Assembly (NCBI GenBank): GCA_014647935.1
Contig: BMQD01000018.1
Coordinates: 1 to 64,000 of the forward strand
Reading direction: 5' to 3'
DNA length: 64,000 nucleotides
Source of the DNA: Planomonospora parontospora
Lineage (GTDB): Bacteria; Actinomycetota; Actinomycetes; Streptosporangiales; Streptosporangiaceae
This document shows, piece after piece, positions 1 to 7,483 of the stretch. The position numbers were made by a program, and so were the translations under genes. A model generated the notes under the pieces. The model was not told the origin of the DNA, did not search any database, and was given only the letters and a program-made list of their open reading frames with translations. The number at the start of each line of letters is the position of its first letter. The stretch's first letter is position 1.

Positions 1-150
1 GCTCGGCCGGGATCCGTCCGGCCGGGATCCGCTCGGCCGGGATCCGTCCGGCCGGGATCCGTCCGGCCGGGATCCGCTCGGCCGGGATCCGTCCGGCCGG
101 GATCCGTCCGGCCGGGATCCGTCCGGTCTGGGCCCGTCCGGCCGGACGGC
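1..150. repeat. 15-bp tandem repeat (minisatellite) at left edge
   Basis: Ten consecutive 15-bp units. The first eight (1-120) follow G(CT/TC)CGGCCGGGATCC with two variants, GCTC and GTCC; the last two (121-150) are degenerate. The array is cut by the window edge. The period is a multiple of three and the plus frame starting at base 1 stays open until a stop near 187-189, so it could be the Pro/Gly/Arg/Ser-rich tail of an upstream protein, or simply noncoding. Confidence 0.9.
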
Positions 151-263
151 ACGTGTCCTCCGGCCCCGCACGTCGTGCCGTCACCATGACCTCCGGTACT
201 TATCCGGCCGGGTCCCCCGCTCCTACCGTCGGACCGTTCCCAGTCCTCACGGAAGGAGTTCCC

Positions 264-863
264 GTGTCACTCTCCTGGATGTCGCGCTTCGGCATGGTGT
301 GCGGCGTCGTCCTGGCGCTGTCCGTCGGCCTGCCCGGGGCGGTCGAGGCGTTCACCGGCGAGACCGCCGCGACCAGTATCGTCCTGGGCCTCGGAATCGC
401 CTTCGGCCCGCCCGCGCTCACCGCCTTCCACCTGCGTCAGAGCTCCGCCTCGGGCCGTTTCGGCGTCATCGCGTACGCCGTGAACATGATCGGGCTCAGT
501 CTCTTCGCGGGTGTCGTCTTCGCGCTCAACCTCGTCGTCTTCTTCCTCGACCCGGCGGTGGTGAAGACGCTGCTCGCCGGACCCACCAGGATCGCGTTGC
601 TCGGGGGCATGGCGCTCTTCGTCGTCGGGACCGCGCTGTTCTCCGTGTCGATGCTGCGCACCGGGGTCTTCCCGCGCGTCCCCGCCGTGGGCTACGGCGT
701 CACCCTGGTGCTGCTGGCACTGCTCGCGCCGCTGCCGGACACCCCGCTGAACAGCGTCGTCCACGTGCTGGTCGCCGCATCGCTGATCTGGCTGTCGCTG
801 TCGCTGCGGCAGGGCGAGGCGTCGCCCCGGCGGGCGGCCGTGCCGTACCGGACCGCGGGATAG
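264..863 (+). CDS. small multi-pass membrane protein
   Basis: Unrecognised 199-residue integral membrane protein. The GTG at 264 is chosen because GGAAGGAG (251-258) sits just upstream; the frame extends further 5' but that part is Pro-rich and non-membrane. Hydrophobic segments appear near residues 8-28, 38-55, 70-95, 110-130 and 140-190, giving roughly five to six helices, and the C-terminus is short and basic. It resembles DUF-type actinobacterial membrane proteins of about 200 residues, but I cannot name the family. It lies 92 bp upstream of a sensor kinase on the same strand; co-function is possible but not shown. Confidence 0.7.
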   Translation: MSLSWMSRFGMVCGVVLALSVGLPGAVEAFTGETAATSIVLGLGIAFGPPALTAFHLRQSSASGRFGVIAYAVNMIGLSLFAGVVFALNLVVFFLDPAVVKTLLAGPTRIALLGGMALFVVGTALFSVSMLRTGVFPRVPAVGYGVTLVLLALLAPLPDTPLNSVVHVLVAASLIWLSLSLRQGEASPRRAAVPYRTAG

Positions 864-955
864 CCGGATGGAGCGGCGTACCGGACCGCGATGGTGTACC
901 GGATGGCGGGACGGGCGGGTGGAGCGGCGTGCGGTCCGGCCGTAGTCTGGCGGGC

Positions 956-2092
956 ATGTCCCTCTCCCGCCCCGTGCCGTGGGTGTCGCCCGTGCTCTAC
1001 GGCGCGGTGCTGGCGGCGGGCGTGTACGCCTGGCTGGCCGGGTTCGGCGACACCCGGCCGGCGCTGTTCGCCGGCGGCCTGGCCGCGCTGGCCGGGCTCG
1101 ACCTGCTGGAGGCGCGCCGCCACCCGGAGGGCACGCCCCGGCGGCAGGCGGCCGTGCTGCTCGGCGCGCGGATCGCGCTGTTCGCTGCCGTCGCGGCCGC
1201 CGACGGGTCCGGGCTGTCGCGGGCGCTGTTCGTCCTGGTGCCGTTCACCGCGTACTTCGCCTTCGGCCGCACGGCCGCGGTCGCGCTGGCCGTGGCCTGC
1301 GCCCTGTCCCTGGCGGTGGCGGGCGCGGTGGCCGACCCGCGCTGGTACGCCAACCCCGAGCAGGTGTCCGACCTGCTGATGTTCTCCGTGGGGCTGGTCC
1401 TGGCCGTCGCCATGGCCGCGGTGGCGGTGGAGGAACGGAGGGCCAGGACCGAACTGGCCGCCTCCGCCGCCAGGGTCGCCGAGCTCTCCGCCGCGGCCGA
1501 GCGCAACCGGGTGGCCCGGGACATCCACGACGACCTCGGACACCACCTGACGGCGGTCGTCGTGCTGCTGGAGAAGGCCGCGGCCTTCCGGGAGCTGGAC
1601 GCCGCCACGGCGGACCGGGCGATCGCGGACGCGCACGGTTCGGCGCGGCGCGCGCTGGGCGACGTCCGGCGGTCGGTCCGCACGCTGCGCGAGGAGGGCG
1701 GCGGCTCCTTCAACCTGGCGGACGCCCTGGCCGAGCTGGTGGAGGGACAGGCGGACGACGGCGTGGCCGTGGCCCTGGAACTCGCCGGTGATGAGCGCGG
1801 ACACGACCCGGCGGCGCTCCGGGCCGTCTACCGGGCGGCCCAGGAGGGCATCACCAACGCCAGGCGGCACGCGCGCGCCACCCGCGTCACCGTGGCCGCG
1901 ACCCTGGGCGCGGCGGGCGCCGAGCTGGTGGTCAGCGACGACGGCCGCGGGTTCGCGCCGGAGAGGGAGGGGTACGGCCTGCTCGGCATGCGGGAACGCG
2001 TGCACCTGGCCGGGGGGCGGGTCGACATCGGCGCCGCCCCCGGCGGCGGGACCCGGCTGACCGTCACGATCCCCCGGCGGACCGCCCCGTGA
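956..2092 (+). CDS. sensor histidine kinase (HisKA_3, NarL-type partner)
   Basis: Membrane sensor kinase of 378 residues that autophosphorylates and passes phosphate to the response regulator encoded immediately downstream. The N-terminal half (about residues 5-145) has several hydrophobic helices with little extracytoplasmic sequence, implying sensing within or near the membrane. The HisKA_3 phospho-acceptor motif ARDIHDDLGHH is near residue 190, and the ATPase domain carries an N-box-like EGITNARRHA and the G-box DDGRGF. The ATG at 956 begins the membrane domain. Its TGA overlaps the GTG of the next gene by 4 bp, so the two are probably translationally coupled. The signal sensed is unknown. 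Confidence 0.9.
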   Translation: MSLSRPVPWVSPVLYGAVLAAGVYAWLAGFGDTRPALFAGGLAALAGLDLLEARRHPEGTPRRQAAVLLGARIALFAAVAAADGSGLSRALFVLVPFTAYFAFGRTAAVALAVACALSLAVAGAVADPRWYANPEQVSDLLMFSVGLVLAVAMAAVAVEERRARTELAASAARVAELSAAAERNRVARDIHDDLGHHLTAVVVLLEKAAAFRELDAATADRAIADAHGSARRALGDVRRSVRTLREEGGGSFNLADALAELVEGQADDGVAVALELAGDERGHDPAALRAVYRAAQEGITNARRHARATRVTVAATLGAAGAELVVSDDGRGFAPEREGYGLLGMRERVHLAGGRVDIGAAPGGGTRLTVTIPRRTAP

Positions 2093-2871
2093 CCCCCGAG
2101 AGCCCCGCGACCTCCGAGACTCGGGAGATCCCCGTGGCCGCCTCCGGGACCCCGAGCGGACACGGCCGCGCAGGGGTTCCGGCAAGCCCGGGGACGCCGG
2201 TGCCCACGGGGAACCCCGCATCCCCGGAGGCCTCCGACCGGGCGGTGCGCGTCCTGGTCGTCGACGACCAGCGGCTCATCCGGGAGGCCGTCGCCTCGCT
2301 GCTCGGCATCCAGCCCGGCATCACCGTGGTCGGCACGGCGGCGGACGGGCACGACGCGGTGGAGCAGACGGTCGCGCTGGCGCCCGACGTGGTGCTCATG
2401 GACGTCAGGATGCCCGGGATGGGCGGGGTCGAGGCCGTCGCCGCCCTGCGCGACCGCGCCCCCGGCGTCCGGGTGGTCATGCTCACCACCTTCGACGACG
2501 AGGAGTACGTCGTCCAGGCGCTGCGCGCGGGTGCGACCGGCTACCTGCTCAAGGACGTGCCGGCCCGGGAACTGGCCGCCGCCGTACGGCTCGCGCACGC
2601 CGGCATCGCCCAGCTCGACCCGGCGGCGGCGGCGCGGCTGGCGTCGGTCCTCGCCGTCCGGCCCGGCGCAGGGCCGGACGCCTCCCTGACCGCCAGGGAG
2701 CTCGACGTGCTCCGGCTGATCGCCCGGGGCTCGACCAACCGGGAGATCGCCGAGCGCCTGTTCCTCAGCGAGGGGACCGTGAAGAACCACATATCGCGCA
2801 TCCTCCACCGGCTCGGCCTCCGCGACCGTACCCAGGCGGCCGTCTACGCCCGTGACCACGGCCTGGGGTGA
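2089..2871 (+). CDS. NarL/LuxR-family response regulator
   Basis: DNA-binding response regulator of 260 residues. The receiver domain begins VRVLVVDDQ near residue 50, the predicted phospho-acceptor is D105 in the LMDVRMPG stretch, and a LuxR-type HTH (LTARELDVLRLIARG to VKNHISRIL) ends the protein. The GTG at 2089 overlaps the kinase stop. The first 48 residues are a Pro/Ser/Thr/Gly-rich low-complexity extension not seen in typical 210-220 residue NarL proteins. A start at the GTG encoding the Val before RVLVV (about 2245) is therefore an alternative. Confidence 0.9.
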   Translation: MTPESPATSETREIPVAASGTPSGHGRAGVPASPGTPVPTGNPASPEASDRAVRVLVVDDQRLIREAVASLLGIQPGITVVGTAADGHDAVEQTVALAPDVVLMDVRMPGMGGVEAVAALRDRAPGVRVVMLTTFDDEEYVVQALRAGATGYLLKDVPARELAAAVRLAHAGIAQLDPAAAARLASVLAVRPGAGPDASLTARELDVLRLIARGSTNREIAERLFLSEGTVKNHISRILHRLGLRDRTQAAVYARDHGLG

Positions 2872-2893
2872 CGCCGGGCGCCGTCCTCCGAAC

Positions 2894-2990
2894 CAGGCCC
2901 CCGGCGGTGGCGTCCGCACCGGGTCCCGGCGTCGCCCCTCGCATCAGGCTCCGGCGGTGGCGTCCGCACGGGGCCCCGGCGGCGGGCCCG
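2894..2990. repeat. two-copy imperfect repeat, about 50 bp
   Basis: A CAGG-C-CCGGCGGTGGCGTCCGCAC-type unit occurs at 2894 and again at 2945, in the GC-rich spacer after the response regulator. No ORF is supported here. Confidence 0.7.
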
Positions 2991-3076
2991 GCATCGGCCC
3001 CTGCACCGGACCTCGGTGGCGGTGCCCGGTGTCCGGCGGGCCACGCGGCGGATCCCCGGCCAGTGATCTTTCCTAT

Positions 3077-3098
3077 TGATTACATGATTACAGATCAT
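3077..3098. promoter_or_regulatory. AT-rich repeat/dyad upstream of globin fusion
   Basis: In an otherwise very GC-rich spacer, TGATTACA is repeated in tandem (3077-3092). An inverted repeat ATGAT-N5-ATCAT lies at 3084-3098, about 46 bp before the start codon at 3144. It is a candidate promoter/operator for the globin fusion; I do not recognise the regulator. Confidence 0.45.
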
Positions 3099-3143
3099 GC
3101 ATAGTGGGCCGGAGGCTTCGATCTCACCCTCCGGAGGACGACC

Positions 3144-3905
3144 ATGATCGTGGAGTACATCCGCTACCGCATCCCCGACGACCGGTCGGCCGCGTTCGAG
3201 GAGGCCTACGGCAGGGCGGCGCTCCTCCTCGCGCGGGCGCCGCAGTGCGCGGACTACGAGCTCAGCCGCTGCGCCGACGACCCCGCCTCCTACATCCTGC
3301 GGATCACCTGGACCTCGGCCAAGGAGCACCTGGAGGGGTTCCGGGGAGGCGAGCTGTTCCCCGGCTTCCTCGCGGAGGTCCGGCCCTACGTCGGCATGAT
3401 CGAGGAGATGCGCCACTACGAGCCGGCCGCGGTGCGCGGCACCGGCGGCGCCGTCCCCACCCTGTACGACTGGATGGGCGGGACCGAGGCGCTCGAACGC
3501 CTCACCGAGCGGTTCTACGAGACGGTCCGGGCCGACGACGTGGTCGGGCCGCTCTTCGCGCACATGGACCCCGGCCATCCCCGCTACGTCGCCATGTGGC
3601 TGGCGGAGGTCTTCGGCGGCCCGGCGCGCTACACCGGCGAGCGCGGCGGTTACGCGCACATGCTGGGCATGCACCTGAACCGGGCGATCACCGAGGCCCA
3701 GCGCCGCCGCTGGGTGACCCTGCTGGCCGACGCCGCCGACGAGGTCGGCCTGCCCGACGATCCGGAGTTCCGCGCGGCGTTCATGGGTTACATCGAGTGG
3801 GGCACCCGCCTGGCCCTCGCCAACTCCCAGCCCGGGGCCGCACCCGTGCGGCAGGCGCCGGTGCCGCGGTGGGGCTGGGGCGTCGCGCCGCCGTACCAGG
3901 GCTGA
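3144..3905 (+). CDS. ABM domain - group II truncated haemoglobin fusion
   Basis: Chimeric 253-residue protein. Residues 1-92 form an antibiotic-biosynthesis-monooxygenase (ABM) fold, a small ferredoxin-like domain. Residues 104-228 form a trHbO-type globin: B10-like Tyr in RFYETV (Y125), proximal His in GMHLNR (about H177) and the group II Trp in RRRWVTLL (W190). Such chimeras are known from Streptomyces avermitilis; the globin is expected to bind O2 or act in peroxide/NO chemistry, and the ABM partner may use haem-bound oxygen. The exact reaction is unknown. The start has GGAGGACGACC upstream. The last 25 residues are Pro/Gln/Trp-rich. A hairpin terminator follows directly. Confidence 0.9.
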   Translation: MIVEYIRYRIPDDRSAAFEEAYGRAALLLARAPQCADYELSRCADDPASYILRITWTSAKEHLEGFRGGELFPGFLAEVRPYVGMIEEMRHYEPAAVRGTGGAVPTLYDWMGGTEALERLTERFYETVRADDVVGPLFAHMDPGHPRYVAMWLAEVFGGPARYTGERGGYAHMLGMHLNRAITEAQRRRWVTLLADAADEVGLPDDPEFRAAFMGYIEWGTRLALANSQPGAAPVRQAPVPRWGWGVAPPYQG

Positions 3906-3966
3906 CGCCGCGGGACCCTTGCGGGACCTCCGTGGGAGTCCCGCGGGGGTCCCGCCGCGCGGCGTC
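3904..3966. terminator. hairpin between convergent genes
   Basis: Outer arm GACGCCGCGGGACCC (3904-3918) pairs with GGGTCCCGC plus GCGGCGTC (3947-3966, 3-nt bulge). The inner arms GCGGGAC/GTCCCGC (3921-3927, 3938-3944) pair as well. It overlaps the stop codon of the globin fusion. No U-tract, as usual for high-GC actinomycetes. Confidence 0.65.
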
Positions 3967-4061
3967 GGCGGCGGTCGGCGCGCTGCTTCCGGAAGCGTGC
4001 GAGGGGCTCCGGGTTCCGGCGCCCGGACGCCTCCCGGGCATGGCGCGCCGGACCGGCGGCG

Positions 4062-4724
4062 CTAGGCGGCGGGTTCGAGGAGCACGCAGCAGTTGTCCGG
4101 GCAGGGCCGCAGCCGGGCGGTGAACCGCTCCGCGGCGTTCAGGCCGTCGAGGCAGCCCCGGGCCAGGGCGGCGTTCACCGAGCAGACCAGCTCGGTGTCG
4201 ACCGCGCGCATCCGCTGGAACGGGCAGTTCGTCAGCACCACGGAGCCGCCGTCGGCGGCGGGCTCGTAACCGAGCCGGCCGAGGAGCTCCCAGAGCGCGT
4301 CGGGGGCGCCGGAGGCGGCCTGCTCGGCGGCCAGCTCGCGGCCGAGCCGTACGGCCGCGCGGACGGCGGCCTCGGTGAACGACTCGGAGGGCAGGTGCTC
4401 CCGGGCGGCGCGGAGCAGGATCTCGGCGAGCAGCTCGTAGCGGCGCGGCGGCACCGAGGCGTTCAGCTCGCGCCGGGCGGCCCGGTAGCGCTGGGCGGGA
4501 CGGCCGCGGCGGCCGGTGCCCGCCGGTTCGTCGACCGTCGTGACGAGCCGGGCCTGTTCGAGCTTGAGCAGGTGGAACGCGACCAGGGTCCGGCCCATGC
4601 CGAGGGCCTCGCAGACCTCCTGGCGGGTGCACGGCCCGTTGGCGACCAGGAACTCGTAGAGGCGGGCCCGTTGCGGCTCGGACAACAGGCCGAGCGCCTC
4701 GAGGTCCCCCGACGTCGCGTCCAT
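4062..4724 (-). CDS. ArsR-like winged-helix regulator with C-terminal Cys cluster
   Basis: Transcriptional regulator of 220 residues from ATG 4724 (a GTG at 4733 is possible). Residues about 8-75 form an ArsR/MarR-like winged HTH (LLSEPQRARLYEFL, then TRQEVCEALGMGRTLVAFHLLKLEQARLV), followed by a basic linker GRRGRPAQRYRA. The C-terminal third has Cys in NCPFQRMR, LVCSVN, RGCLDG and CPDNCC, an arrangement like the cluster-ligating cysteines of SufR-type repressors. A redox or Fe-S sensing role is therefore inferred, not proven. The gene is divergent from a DoxX protein, and an AT-rich dyad lies between them. Confidence 0.8.
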   Translation of the reverse strand: MDATSGDLEALGLLSEPQRARLYEFLVANGPCTRQEVCEALGMGRTLVAFHLLKLEQARLVTTVDEPAGTGRRGRPAQRYRAARRELNASVPPRRYELLAEILLRAAREHLPSESFTEAAVRAAVRLGRELAAEQAASGAPDALWELLGRLGYEPAADGGSVVLTNCPFQRMRAVDTELVCSVNAALARGCLDGLNAAERFTARLRPCPDNCCVLLEPAA

Positions 4725-4744
4725 GGACTCCACCGTAGCCGAAT

Positions 4745-4796
4745 CTCAAATTTCGCCAATTCTGGTTGACGTAATTTGGAGCCGACGGAATATTGA
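4745..4796 (+). promoter_or_regulatory. divergent promoter/operator of arsR-like and doxX genes
   Basis: Dyad CAAATT (4747-4752) and AATTTG (4773-4778) brackets TTGACG (4766-4771), a good -35. AATATT lies 16-17 bp further as a possible -10. The placement fits repression by the adjacent regulator; the assignment is inferred. Confidence 0.45.
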
Positions 4797-4873
4797 GCAC
4801 GGCAGTTGGCGGAAATGGCACGAGCGATGGGGGAAGCGATGCGTCCGACGCACCGGCGACGAGAGGTGAGCCG

Positions 4874-5362
4874 ATGAGGGACGAACCGATCGGCGCCGGA
4901 CCGGCGATGAGGCTCGACCGGTTCTGCGGGCCGGTGCTCTCGCTCTTCCGCGCCGTGACGGGCCTGCTGTTCCTGTTCCACGGGCTGGCGTCGATGTTCG
5001 GTGTCCTCGGCGGCAACCGCGGCACCGGCCAGGCCGTGGAGTTCGGCGCCTGGCCCGGGTGGTGGGCGGCGCTGGTCCAGCTGGTCTTCGGGGCCCTGGT
5101 GTTCGCCGGGCTCCTCACCCGCCTCGGCGCGCTGATCTGCTCCGGCTCGATGGCGTACGCCTACTTCGTGGTGCACCAGCCGGACCACCTCCTGCCGCTG
5201 CTCAACGGCGGAGAGCTCGCGGCGCTGTTCTGCTGGTCGTTCTTCCTCGTCGCGGTGCTCGGCCCGGGACCCTGGGCGCTGGACGCGCTCCTACGCCCCC
5301 GGGGCCGGAGCGGGCCGGCGGTGGCGGTGGTCGCGCGGGACGGCCGGTCCGTAACGCGGTGA
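4874..5362 (+). CDS. DoxX-family membrane protein
   Basis: Four-helix membrane protein of 162 residues. The start at 4874 is chosen for GAGAGGTGAG just upstream; the frame runs back to 4793 but those 27 residues are Gly/Ser/Asp-rich and lack a membrane segment. Motifs typical of DoxX are visible: RAVTGLLFLFHG in helix 1, followed by GLLTRLGALICSGSMAYAYFVVHQP and GELAALFCWSFFLVAV. DoxX proteins are linked to redox or thiol homeostasis in actinobacteria. Divergent placement from a Cys-rich ArsR-like regulator suggests it is that regulator's target. Confidence 0.85.
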   Translation: MRDEPIGAGPAMRLDRFCGPVLSLFRAVTGLLFLFHGLASMFGVLGGNRGTGQAVEFGAWPGWWAALVQLVFGALVFAGLLTRLGALICSGSMAYAYFVVHQPDHLLPLLNGGELAALFCWSFFLVAVLGPGPWALDALLRPRGRSGPAVAVVARDGRSVTR

Positions 5363-5510
5363 CGGGCCGGCGGAGGCGGGCAGCGCCTGGAGGTCCCGGG
5401 AAGAGTGACGTAGATCATATCTGAGACCGTGAAAGCGGATCGGCGGATCGGGCGATAAGAAGCGACCGCCGATCCGTCTCCGAGAGGGTGCACATGCCGG
5501 GGAGACCATC

Positions 5511-6224
5511 GTGACCGCGCCGCCCCGGACCGCCCTGTCCGCGGCGGGGACCGGCCGGACCCCGCCCGCGGTGGAGGACGCCGGCCGAACCCCGTCCGCG
5601 GAGGGGGCCGGCCGAACCCCGTCCGCGGAGGGGGCCGGCCGGACCCCGCCCGTGGAGGACGCCGGGACCGGCCCGTTCTCCCTCGACGACCCGGAGGCGT
5701 TCGGCGCGGTCTTCGACGCCTGCTTCGCAGAGATCCACCGGTACGTCGCCCAGCGCCTCGGCCCCGACCACGCCGAGGACGTCGTCGCCGAGACGTTCCT
5801 CACCGCGTTCCGCAAGCGGGCCTCCTACGACCCCTCCCGGGCGGGCGTGCGGGCGTGGCTGTACGGCATCGCCACCAACCTCGTCGGCAGGCACCGCCGC
5901 CTGGAGGTGCGCACGCTGCGCGCGCTCGGGCGCCACGGCCCGGACGCCGACGCCCCCGGCCACGACGAGCGCGTCGCCGCGCGGGTCAGCGCGCAGAGCC
6001 TGCGGCCGGAGCTCGCGGCGGCGGTGGCCGGGCTCGACCGGCGCGACCGCGACGTCCTGCTGCTGGTCGCCCTGGCCGGGCTGAGCCACGAGGAGATCGC
6101 CACCGCACTGGGCATCCCGTACGGGACCGTCGGGTCCCGGCTCAGCCGGGCCAGGAAGAAGCTGCGCGCCGCGCTGGGCGGCGGCAACCCGATGCTCGAC
6201 CCCGAGGAGACCGGCCGTGGATGA
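5511..6224 (+). CDS. ECF-type RNA polymerase sigma factor
   Basis: Sigma-70 family factor of 237 residues. Region 2 (about residues 62-125: FDACFAEIHRYVAQRLG, AEDVVAETFLTAF, VRAWLYGIATNLV) and region 4 (LSHEEIATALGIPYGTVGSRLSRARKKL) are intact, so it should direct core polymerase to its own promoters. GTG 5511 follows CCGGGGAGA. The first 55 residues are unusual: four near-copies of a nine-residue AGRTPSAEG-type unit encoded by a DNA minisatellite. The 3' end overlaps the next gene by 8 bp; that neighbour is probably its membrane-anchored partner. Confidence 0.92.
   Translation: MTAPPRTALSAAGTGRTPPAVEDAGRTPSAEGAGRTPSAEGAGRTPPVEDAGTGPFSLDDPEAFGAVFDACFAEIHRYVAQRLGPDHAEDVVAETFLTAFRKRASYDPSRAGVRAWLYGIATNLVGRHRRLEVRTLRALGRHGPDADAPGHDERVAARVSAQSLRPELAAAVAGLDRRDRDVLLLVALAGLSHEEIATALGIPYGTVGSRLSRARKKLRAALGGGNPMLDPEETGRG
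5547..5667. repeat. 27-bp coding minisatellite in sigma-factor N-terminus
   Basis: About four copies of a 27-bp unit (GGCCGAACCCCGTCCGCGGA... type), two of them identical, encoding the AGRTPSAEG repeats before sigma region 2. In-frame expansion leaves the functional domains untouched. Confidence 0.8.
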
Positions 6225-7470
6225 GCTGAGGACGCTCCGCGAGCTGTACGGCGAGCCGCCGGCCGACCCGTTCCTCAAGGCCAGGGTCCGCGGCCGGGTC
6301 GAGGCAGGGGTCCGCGGCCTGCCGGACGCCGGTGCCCGCCGGGGTCCGGTGGCCTGGTTCCGTCGTGGCCGGGGGACCGGGCGTCCGGGGGTCGGACTCC
6401 TCCGGGGCCGGGGGACCGGGAATCCAGCGGCCGGACTCCGCCAGGGCCGAGGGGCCGGGCGTCCGGGGACCGGACTCCTTCGGGGTCCGGGGGCGGGATC
6501 GGGACGGCGCCGTCTGCGGCGGCCGTGGGCGCCGGTCGCGGCCGGGCTCGCCGCCGCCGTGGCGGTGGCGGTGGCGCTCGTGGTCCCGGGGGCGACCGGC
6601 GGCGAGCCGGGCGGCCCGGGCGGGCCGGACCGGATCACGACGGTCTCCGGCCGGTCGGTGCTGCTGGCGGCGGCGAGCACGGCCGCCGCCGAGCCCGTGG
6701 CGACCGGCGCGTACTGGAGGGTCAGGAAGCTGCACCGGCAGACCCATCCGGAGCCGCTCGGCCGGGGCGGGAACCGCTACCGGCTGGTGGAGTCGCGGGT
6801 CACCGAGCAGTGGGTGGCCAGGGACGGCCGGGTCTGGTCGGGTTCCCGGGCGCTGGGGGCGCACCCGGCCGGCAAGGCCGACGAGGACGCCTGGCGGCGC
6901 GACGGCTCGCCCGCCGAGTGGTCCAGCCGGGGACACCTGCTGTCCACCGCGGCGGAGGAGGGGCGGCTCACGGCGGCCACGGGCAGGGTGCCGTTCAGCA
7001 TGGCCGGCCGTGCGATGACCTTCGAGCAGATCCAGGGGCTGCCGACCGATGCCGCCGCGCTGAAGGAGTGGGTGAGCCGGGCGGTGCGGGAGGAACGGGC
7101 GGCCGGCGCCTCCGGGGCCGGTCCGCTCGACTCGTTCGACGGCGTCGTCGCCGACGCGCTGAGCGGCCTGCTGTGGAGCAAGCCGTCGCCGCCGGCCGTG
7201 CGGGCGGCCGCCTACCGGGCGCTGGCGGAGCTGCCGAACGTCCGCTACCTGGGCGAGGCGACGGACGAACGGGGCCGCAGGGGCGCCGCGTTCTCGTTCG
7301 ACCTGCGGGCCGCTCCCGCCGTCCGGCGGACGCTGATCATCGATCCCGGCGACTCGCAGGTGCTCTCCGCCACGGTCGCGGGCCCGCCGGGGTCCGGAGG
7401 AGACCAGGTGGAACTGGTGCTGGAGGCGGGCTGGACCGACGACGAACCGGCCGCGCCCGGCCTGCCGTAG
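6217..7470 (+). CDS. CU044_5270-family membrane protein, likely sigma partner
   Basis: Protein of 417 residues of the CU044_5270 type, which typically follows ECF sigma genes in Streptosporangiaceae-like genomes; the family has no established biochemistry. A short cytoplasmic head (about residues 1-48) leads into four imperfect 13-residue Arg/Gly-rich repeats (RGRGTGRPGVGLL type, about 50-100). One membrane helix follows (about 104-124) and then a large extracytoplasmic domain to the C-terminus. The topology fits an anti-sigma-like anchor, but no zinc-binding HxxxCxxC motif is present. GTG 6217 overlaps the sigma stop by 8 bp, so translational coupling is expected. Confidence 0.8.
   Translation: MDELRTLRELYGEPPADPFLKARVRGRVEAGVRGLPDAGARRGPVAWFRRGRGTGRPGVGLLRGRGTGNPAAGLRQGRGAGRPGTGLLRGPGAGSGRRRLRRPWAPVAAGLAAAVAVAVALVVPGATGGEPGGPGGPDRITTVSGRSVLLAAASTAAAEPVATGAYWRVRKLHRQTHPEPLGRGGNRYRLVESRVTEQWVARDGRVWSGSRALGAHPAGKADEDAWRRDGSPAEWSSRGHLLSTAAEEGRLTAATGRVPFSMAGRAMTFEQIQGLPTDAAALKEWVSRAVREERAAGASGAGPLDSFDGVVADALSGLLWSKPSPPAVRAAAYRALAELPNVRYLGEATDERGRRGAAFSFDLRAAPAVRRTLIIDPGDSQVLSATVAGPPGSGGDQVELVLEAGWTDDEPAAPGLP
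6349..6504. repeat. 39-bp coding minisatellite
   Basis: Four imperfect 39-bp units encode the Arg/Gly-rich linker just before the membrane helix of the CU044_5270-like protein. Confidence 0.7.
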
Positions 7471-7483
7471 CCCGCCTCACCGG

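Noticed and set aside
1-150. Possible CRISPR array
   Set aside because: Contiguous 15-bp repeats without spacers and no cas genes.
3104-4123. 339-residue Arg/Pro-rich frame
   Set aside because: Out-of-frame shadow of the globin fusion, running through the hairpin terminator.
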